Origin: Thraustochytrium sp. TN22
Taxonomy: Eukaryota; Sar; Bigyra; Thraustochytrida; Thraustochytriidae
Direction: 5' to 3'
Assembly (NCBI GenBank): GCA_013306675.1
Contig: JABLUY010000035.1
Span: 122,764 to 186,763, forward strand
Length of the DNA: 64,000 nt
A model generated the notes under the pieces. It saw only the letters and a list, made by a program, of their open reading frames with translations. It had not been told where the DNA came from and did not search any database. The translations under genes and the position numbers were made by a program. Each line of letters begins with the position of its first letter. Position 1 is the first letter of the stretch. Below, piece by piece: positions 58,001 to 64,000 of the stretch.

Positions 58001-60132
58001 AACGGTGTGCAGACGCCGGCCCCGCGACGCGCCCATGCCTTGCACGTCCACCATGTGGCGCTCGGACCATCGCGCGCGCTCGTCCATCTCGCGCAATTGG
58101 CGTTCCTGAAGCTGAGATCGCACCCGCGGCGGCCGGAGAACGCCGGTTGCCCTTCGGCGCAGTGCCCCGAGCTGCGGCTCGCAGGCTTGTCCTCTGCGTG
58201 CAAACCCGCACGTGCGGTCCTCAGGGTGCGTCATGGCTCGGTCCCTGCACCGCTGGAAGGCGGCCTCCAGGCGCTGGCGCTCCCACGCAAAGGTCTCGCG
58301 GCCCGTGCGCTGTCGGTGGGTGCGCATTGCGGCGATGCGCGCCGAGAGGAAGCGACCGCGCACGTCGACCAACGCGTCGCCCTGGACGAAGTTGAAGGAC
58401 CTAGCAGCACCACTGGCCTCCAGCGCGCTGTCCCCAGCGACGCCGGCCCCGACGCGCTCCTCCACGGCGCAGGTTGACACGTAGCATTCCGCCAAGCAGG
58501 TATCAAAGCGGTCCTGCGGGACGTCCGGGTTGTTGCGGCCCAGGTGAATGCGCAGCGCCCTGGCCGTTGCGTAGCGGAGCATGTCCCAGAAGACGGCGCG
58601 GTCCACATTGCGGTGCGGCACGAAAAAGGCGGACGCGCCACTGCGGAAGCCGACCTCACGTAGGCCCCTGTGTACTGGTGCAGGTGGAGCACGGAAGCCC
58701 GAAAGAAGCGAGCGATTGCGGTAGCACTCACGGCGCGCGAGGTGCGGGAGTTCTGCTTGATCCAGCGGCGCTGGATGATGGTGGCGGCCTGGTCCTCAAT
58801 GGACCCAATGCCCTTGAAGGCCCGCTTGCGCCCGGCACCGGCCGCGCGCGTGACGGCCACTGCATTGATGCGCGGCGCGGGCCTTCCCGTGTAGTGTGCC
58901 AGACGCCGGCCGAGGCTGTCAACCAGCAGGGACGGGTCTAGCTCCTCGAGGAGCTCTGCTTCGGCGCGGCGCAGCTCCGCGCGCAGGCTGAAGCCGCGAA
59001 AGGTAGCCTGTATTCTGCGCGCGGACGCCGCTCGGTAGGCCAACTCGACGACCAGCTTGCGCCTGCAGCGAAAGCCGCGCCAGCGGCGCTGGATCGAAAG
59101 AGCGGGCGAGGTGGCCTTGCGCAGGCGCAGCATCGCGCGCACGTGTACGTTCAACTCAGCAATAAGACGGCGTTTGGGGCAGCTGACCTGCAGGTCCGTA
59201 CCCTGCTCCGCCACATAGGCCCCAGCATATGTGAGCCCTCCGCGGCCCGTCTGGGCGTGCGCGAAGGTGAAGGACAGCTGCTTGGCGCAGGCGCCGTCAG
59301 CAAAGCGCGCGTGTGCGCCTACGGCCCGCTGCGCCTGCCGGCGCGTTTTGCAATTCGGGCAGGTATGCTGCTCCGTGTCCGCGACGACGTGGTCGTCCAG
59401 GGCCAGGAGCTGGGGGATGCGCTCCAGAACCGCCTCGCGATATCGCGAGTTATGAGCAAGCGGGTTGCCTCGTAGGGTGAGGTGGCGCATTGAGCGGCAG
59501 CCCAGCAGGGCCAAGAGGTCGGCGGCTCGCGCGAGCTTGTTGTCGTGCAAGAAGAGCACCTGGAGCCGCACGAGGTGGGACCACACCGTCTCGCTGCTCG
59601 GGAGCGTCTCCATGCCATTTCGTGACAGGTCCAGCACGCGCAGTGAGTAGCCCAGCGTGTGTAAGTCCGGCAGTGCGCGGAGGTGGTTGGCGCTCAGCTT
59701 GAGCACGCAAAGGCGCGGTAGCGCGCCGCAGCACAGGTCCAGCAGGTCGTCGTCCTCGAGGTCTTCGCCTGCAAGCTCCGCAATGCGCACCTCCGGGAAC
59801 TGGTGCGCGAAGCTCCGCGCCGCGCGCTTGGTGACGCGGGTCCGTCCGCGGTCCTGCAGATCCTGCAGCGCCTCAAGCGCCGCGAGCGGCGCCTCCATGA
59901 TGCCGGCCTCGCGAAGCACGCGCGCAAGGACAGTCCTGCGCACCTTGAGCGGCGCGTGGGCATCCACAGCGCGCCCCACGCAAGGCACGCTCAGACCCTC
60001 GCGCGCTTCGTCAAAGTGCGGAGACGACGGCAGCTCTTGCCAGCCGGGCCACGTGCCCGAGAGCTCCGCCGTCGCCTCATCCTCGGCCTCGCCGCTGCCG
60101 CTCTGCGCCCACGCGGGCGGCCCTGCCTCCAT
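55091..60132 (-). CDS. LRR and IQ-motif protein (LRRIQ-like) with internal frameshift
   Basis: Two overlapping minus-strand frames join into one gene of about 1,680 residues. The N-terminal frame (start MEAGPPAWAQ at 60132) carries leucine-rich repeats of the SDS22/LRRcap type (LCVLKLSANHLRALPDLHTL, then LRVLDLSRNGMETLPS) and IQ calmodulin-binding motifs (SIQRRWRGFRCRRKL, RIQATFRGF, IIQRRWIKQ). At about 58659-58663 the frame must shift by one base to continue into the long C-terminal frame (GFRSGASAFFVPHRN onward), which has another IQ motif (CIQRAWRSA) and a Glu/Arg-rich coiled-coil tail. Human LRRIQ proteins are ciliary or testis proteins, so a flagellar role is plausible. The shift is either a sequencing error or a real mutation. 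Confidence 0.75.
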
Positions 60133-60199
60133 GGCGCCGCCCGCGTGAGCCCTGTCGGTTTGTAGCAAGCGCCAGCGCCAGCGCGCTAGCGCGTCAACG

Positions 60200-60274
60200 T
60201 GAGCGCAGGCGTGAGCGCAAGCGCAAGCGCAAGCGCCAGCGCCAGCACAACCACAAGCACAAGCGCAAGCGCGC
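60200..60274. repeat. 6-bp degenerate repeat (gcgcaa/gccagc)
   Basis: Around a dozen 6-bp units mixing gcgcaa, gcgcca and cacaag near the start of the LRR/IQ gene. Confidence 0.75.
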
Positions 60275-60847
60275 AGAACCCTGTGCCAAACTCTCTTGCA
60301 TCGCACCGTGCACGGAATCCGAACCACAGCACTTCACTCAACGGCTATCGTGATGGCGGAGCTGGCAGGAGACGCGTAGCGGAGGGAGACTGGGCTAGCA
60401 GGTTTGGAGACGCTGGTGGCCTGCGCCGTAGCAAATGCTGGTTTTGCAACGAGTAAGAGCGAACGCCTTGGCGAGCACTGGTGTGGAGAAATCTGTTCAG
60501 GCGGCATGCACGATGCAGAAGCGGAGCAGCGCCGACATCTCGGTCTGTGTGCCTTGCGTGGCGATGTCCGCCGGCGCGGACCATCTCTTCCGTAGAAAAC
60601 GCCGAAACCTCCAGTGCGTCGTGCTTTCGACTTTCTCGGTGACCTTGCAGCCCGAGACCTCATTTGTCTTCTGCGCCAGCGAGCCGCTGCGCCAACGAGC
60701 TGGGACAAGGCAGCATACCCGTTTGCTTCAGTTCCAGCGCGCGATGGTGTTCTTTTGGAATTGTGAGGACGTCATTTGGCGCTACGTGCAGATCATGGAC
60801 AAGGGTGCCTCGATCCACATCCCAAATGCCGGTCCCCACTGGCGCAC

Positions 60848-60855
60848 TATAAAAA
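60848..60855 (+). promoter_or_regulatory. Possible TATA box upstream of MYST gene
   Basis: tataaaaa lies in a relatively AT-rich stretch about 390 bases upstream of the chosen MYST start. Its distance implies a long 5' UTR, so its use is uncertain. Confidence 0.3.
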
Positions 60856-61243
60856 AGATCGGCTTTGCCTGCTCGCTTCCTGCCTGCTCGCTTCCTTGCG
60901 CCAAGCAGCTCCTGCCACCAACCTCATTACGCACGCGCCCTCCCCTCCAGCGAGAGTAGTTTTCACGCACCGAGTCATCCTTGTGCCCTACACGCCCATG
61001 CCAATTCCTTCAATTCTCACGTCGTCCACGTCCAGGAGCATGTCTCGCCGCCGCCACCGGGTGCGTCTCGGCGTGCCATTCTCCATGCGCCGTGCCCATG
61101 CGCTCGCGTTCACGCCCATTCGTCCACGTCGCCCTCGTGTCGCCCTCGTCCACGTCCTCGTCCTCGTCCACGTCGAGGTGGACGGCAAAGCCCGTTTCCA
61201 AGGAAGAGCAAGGAGCGGCGGAGCGTACTCCGCGCGCGCGGCC

Positions 61244-62524
61244 ATGGGCGAGGAGGCGGACGGCGCGGGCGGCGCGGCGAGCGGCGGCGGCGCCGCCGGC
61301 GAAGCAGCGGCGGCGGCGGCTGCTGCGAGCGGCGATGCGCATGGGGATGGCATCGAGGTGGGCAAGACGTATCTGTGCTCGCGGCGCAGCGGGCAGGAGG
61401 GCGTGGTGCACCCGGCGACCGTGGTGCAGCGGCGCACGGCGGCAGGCTCGGGGCGTGCGGAATACTACGTGCATTTCGCGGAGCTGGATCGGCGGCTGGA
61501 CCGCTGGGTACCACGCGAGCGGCTGGGCCAGGAGGTGGTGCTGCCGGCGCCGCGGTCGGATCGCAAGCGGCGCGGCGACCGGTCGGAGGCCGGCGGGAGC
61601 GGGCTGGCACGCGTGGAGAGCGAGTCAGGCTCGCACCGCAAGCGGTCGCGGTCAGACCACTCGCACGAGGTGACCAAGGTGCGCAACATCAACCGCGTGC
61701 AGCTGGGCAAGCACGAGATCGACTGCTGGTACTACAGCCCGTACCCTGAGGGCTTCGGGCGGTGCGAGAAGCTGTACATTTGTGAGCTCACGTTCAAGTA
61801 CTTTGCCACGCGGCGCGGCTACGAGGCGTACCTGGATGCGCACGCCGGCCAGGAGCGCAAGCCGCCGGGCAGCATGATCTACCGCGACCCGGCGCGCAAG
61901 ATCTGCGTGTACGAGGTGGAGGGTTCCAAGAACGAGCTTTTCGGGGAGAACCTGTGCCTCTTCGGCAAGCTCTTCATCGAGCACAAGACGCTCTCGTTCG
62001 ATCCGTTGCCGTTCTTCTTTTACGTGTTGTATGAAGAGGACGAGGAGGGCCTGCATCCGGTGGGGTACTTTAGCAAGGAGAAGGACTCCAAGGAGAACTA
62101 CAATTTGGCCTGCATCGTGACGCTGCCGCCCTTTCAGCGCAAGGGCTACGGCAAGTTCATCATTTCGCTCTCCTACGAGGTGACCAAGCGGCGCAAGGAG
62201 ATCGGCAGCCCGGAGAAGCCACTCTCGGACCTTGGCAAGCTTAGCTACCGCACGTATTGGACCTACGTCCTGCTGGAGCACCTGTCCGGTCTCTCCGACG
62301 AGGACCTGGGCGCGCTCACGCTGGAGGCGCTTTCGCTGGCGACCGGCCTCAAGCCCGAGGACATTCTCAGCACCCTGCAGGCGCTCTCGCTCATTTATCA
62401 CCTCAAGGGCCAGTATGTGGTGCGTATCCAGCGGGATCAAATTCGCGCTTTGCTCGCACCTTACGTGCAGCGCAAGTTCGCCAAGTCCTTTTGCAAGCCC
62501 GAGCTCCTCCACCTTGACCTCTAA
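61244..62524 (+). CDS. MYST-family histone acetyltransferase (Esa1/TIP60-like)
   Basis: Acetylates histone lysines, typically H4 and H2A, in NuA4-type complexes. The 426-residue protein begins with an Ala/Gly-rich leader, then a Tudor-knot/chromo barrel domain (YLCSRRSGQEGVVHPATVVQ to RLDRWVPRERL). The MYST catalytic domain follows: the acetyl-CoA loop QRKGYGK, the catalytic Cys290 in NLACIVTLP and the general base Glu324 in GSPEKPLSDLG. The usual C2HC zinc finger is degenerate (LYICELTFKYFATRRG lacks the second Cys), as in yeast Esa1. The start is the ATG at 61244; an in-frame upstream extension is low-complexity. Confidence 0.95.
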   Translation: MGEEADGAGGAASGGGAAGEAAAAAAAASGDAHGDGIEVGKTYLCSRRSGQEGVVHPATVVQRRTAAGSGRAEYYVHFAELDRRLDRWVPRERLGQEVVLPAPRSDRKRRGDRSEAGGSGLARVESESGSHRKRSRSDHSHEVTKVRNINRVQLGKHEIDCWYYSPYPEGFGRCEKLYICELTFKYFATRRGYEAYLDAHAGQERKPPGSMIYRDPARKICVYEVEGSKNELFGENLCLFGKLFIEHKTLSFDPLPFFFYVLYEEDEEGLHPVGYFSKEKDSKENYNLACIVTLPPFQRKGYGKFIISLSYEVTKRRKEIGSPEKPLSDLGKLSYRTYWTYVLLEHLSGLSDEDLGALTLEALSLATGLKPEDILSTLQALSLIYHLKGQYVVRIQRDQIRALLAPYVQRKFAKSFCKPELLHLDL

Positions 62525-62542
62525 GAAAATAATAACATCTCA

Positions 62543-63832
62543 TCATGGAGGAGGAGAGGCAGCAGCAGGAGCAGCAGGAGCAGCAGGAGCAGCAGGAGCA
62601 GCAGGAGCAGGAGACGGAGCGTCCGCTGGCGCGGGCGAAGAAGAAGAAGAAGACGACGACGACGATACTGACTTTTCCGTTGCGCTGTCTTTTCGCTCCG
62701 GCTGTGTCGCGGCGAGCTCAGCCATGGCAGCCCGCACCATGTCAAAGTCGTGGTCCTTGTCGAGTGCGTTGCGCAGGAGGTCCTCGTTGAGCGGGAACCA
62801 GCGGCGCTCGCGCAGCAGCGACTCGGGCCAGAGCCCATCATCGAGAAAGTCTTCGGCGTGAAAGACAAAGGCGGTGGTGAGACTGCGCTTGCCGCTCTTG
62901 CGACTGGTGCTGGCGAAGTCGCCGAGGCAGGGGCCGACGCGGCCCATCACGCCGGCCTCCTCGTATGCCTCGCGGCTCGCGGTCTCCGCCGTCGTCTCGC
63001 CGTGCTCGCAGCCGCCGCCCGGGAGCGACCAGGAGCCGTGCGGCTTGGCGCGGCGCTTGATGAGCAGCACCTCGGTGGCCCAGCACGTGAAGCGCACGCA
63101 GACGCAAGCGGCGCGCAGGTAGTCGCCGACTGCGTTGTTCACGCGCGTCTGGTCCGCCTTGTACTTGACCTTGCCCTTGGCTGTGCTGCTGCGGTGGCAG
63201 AGCACGCGCAGACCGCCAACGCGGCCCTGCAGGACGAGGTCGCGCAGGTAGGCGGCGCGCGAGCCCGCCTCGCAGCGCGCTTCGCAGACGGCGGACTGCC
63301 AGCTGCCCGGCAGCTCGACGGCTTCGACGGCCTCAAAGCCGGCAGCCGCCAGCTCTTTGAGCAGCGCCGCTGCGCGGGGTAGCGCGATGTCGAGGCCGGC
63401 GCCAGAGCCCACGTCCACAAGAAACTCCGCGAAGAAGCGGCCGCCGGGCCGGAGCCGCTCGTGCACGGCCCTGAGCGCCTTGGCGCGCTCGCGCGGCGCG
63501 CTCCCGTGCAGCGCGTACCACATGGCGACAGCGTCAAAGCCTCGCGCGGGCAGCGCGCCGACCAAGGCGAGCGCGTGCCGCTCGACGCGCACGGAAGGCG
63601 CCAAGGGTCCCAGCAGCGGGCCTCCCATGCCCACCTCGAGCACCGCTCTCCTGTCCCTGCTGCCGTCGCCCTCATCTCCGAGGCCCTTCTCGGGGGCATC
63701 CGCCAGGCACAGGTTCCACGCCGCGGCGCGCAGGGCCGCGTCCCCGTAGCTGCCCGGCGTCTCCGCCACGGGCGCCGCCGCGCCCTCCTTAAGAAACCAC
63801 CTCGTGAAGCTGTGGCGCAGGACGAGGCGCAG
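62543..63832 (-). CDS. Methyltransferase-like/Nudix fusion protein, 5' end unresolved
   Basis: The C-terminal half is a Nudix hydrolase with a complete box, GGCEHGETTAETASREAYEE plus AGV (G-x5-E-x7-REAYEEAGV), preceded by SWSLPGG. Nudix enzymes cleave nucleoside diphosphate-linked compounds. The N-terminal half looks like a class I SAM methyltransferase: LEVGMGGP, then FDAVAMWYALHG and RLRPGGRFFAEF, although the motif I region seems shortened. The tail is Ser- and Ala-Pro-rich. No in-frame ATG exists near the 5' end; the frame opens after a TGA at 63848, with a CTAAC branch-like sequence and a possible AG acceptor at 63833-63834. A GTG at 63769 is an alternative start. The upstream exon is probably outside or near the window edge. 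It converges with the MYST gene with only 18 bases between stops. Confidence 0.75.
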   Translation of the reverse strand: MRLVLRHSFTRWFLKEGAAAPVAETPGSYGDAALRAAAWNLCLADAPEKGLGDEGDGSRDRRAVLEVGMGGPLLGPLAPSVRVERHALALVGALPARGFDAVAMWYALHGSAPRERAKALRAVHERLRPGGRFFAEFLVDVGSGAGLDIALPRAAALLKELAAAGFEAVEAVELPGSWQSAVCEARCEAGSRAAYLRDLVLQGRVGGLRVLCHRSSTAKGKVKYKADQTRVNNAVGDYLRAACVCVRFTCWATEVLLIKRRAKPHGSWSLPGGGCEHGETTAETASREAYEEAGVMGRVGPCLGDFASTSRKSGKRSLTTAFVFHAEDFLDDGLWPESLLRERRWFPLNEDLLRNALDKDHDFDMVRAAMAELAATQPERKDSATEKSVSSSSSSSSSSPAPADAPSPAPAAPAAPAAPAAPAAASPPP

Positions 63833-64000
63833 CTCGCGCGCGTTAGTTCACCTCCGGCCCCCGCCGCGCCGCCTCGGCCGCCGCCGCCGCCGCCGCCGCC
63901 GCTCGCCACCTACAGGTCGTCCTCGCCGGCGCCCGCGCACGGCGCCGCCTGCGTCGCGCGCGCGCGCCGCCGCCGCCGCGCGGCGACGGTGGCCGCGACG

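Larger units (their letters stand above)
60133..61243. other. Intergenic region, divergent promoters
   Basis: 1.1 kb between the LRR/IQ gene (minus) and the MYST gene (plus). It contains a gcgcaa repeat and a TATA-like box. Plus-strand frames upstream of 61244 continue in phase into the MYST gene but are low-complexity. Confidence 0.5.

Overview
This window is nuclear DNA from a eukaryotic microbe. It is very GC-rich and gene-dense, and most genes are long, uninterrupted open frames with GC-rich third codon positions. Evidence for a eukaryote: a myosin, a MYST histone acetyltransferase, a complex I NDUFA9 subunit with a mitochondrial leader, CCHC zinc knuckles, GT-AG introns in one gene, and a tRNA-Ala with a Pol III T-run terminator. 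CFAP97-like, LRR/IQ-type and BART-domain genes suggest a flagellated organism. A stramenopile such as a thraustochytrid or bicosoecid would fit, but I cannot fix the taxon from the sequence alone. A 6-base N run at 34849-34854 shows this is a draft scaffold.

Layout. 0.8-12.3 kb: metabolic and housekeeping genes (PRPP synthetase with an unusual N-terminal extension, NDUFA9, GAPDH, a WS/DGAT-like acyltransferase), a CFAP97-like gene and two unknown small proteins. 12.7-23.6 kb: a coiled-coil protein, tRNA-Ala(UGC), a signal-peptide aldo-keto reductase, a single-copy Gag-like zinc-knuckle gene, a triple-TM2 membrane protein, a 3 kb stretch with no supported gene, and a secreted Cys-rich protein. 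23.7-31.7 kb: a myosin, an AIG2/gamma-glutamylcyclotransferase-like protein, a BART-domain protein and a two-pore-type potassium channel with EF-hands. 32.6-39.5 kb: an LRR-ROC-COR-TIR locus on the minus strand whose LRRs are encoded by 84-nt exons. It contains an assembly gap with a duplicated ROC segment, and a decayed TTAA-flanked PiggyBac-like element in one LRR intron. 42.1-52.6 kb: one intronless 3,502-residue gene with a ubiquitin-interacting motif, about 14 SAM-like repeats, two blocks of LRR-like strands and a C-terminal region resembling the bacterial NEL E3 ubiquitin ligases (IpaH/SspH family). 53.8-63.8 kb: a membrane-anchored alpha/beta hydrolase, a long LRR/IQ protein with a frameshift, an Esa1-type MYST acetyltransferase and a methyltransferase-like/Nudix fusion.

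Most interesting point: two large receptor-like proteins lie side by side. One is a ROCO protein ending in a TIR domain that keeps the catalytic glutamate. The other is a SAM/LRR giant ending in a NEL-like putative E3 ligase with its Cys-x-Asp motif. Together they resemble an innate immune or ubiquitin-signalling neighbourhood. The domain calls rest on motif reading only. The remaining genes are ordinary, unlinked functions typical of eukaryotic gene order.
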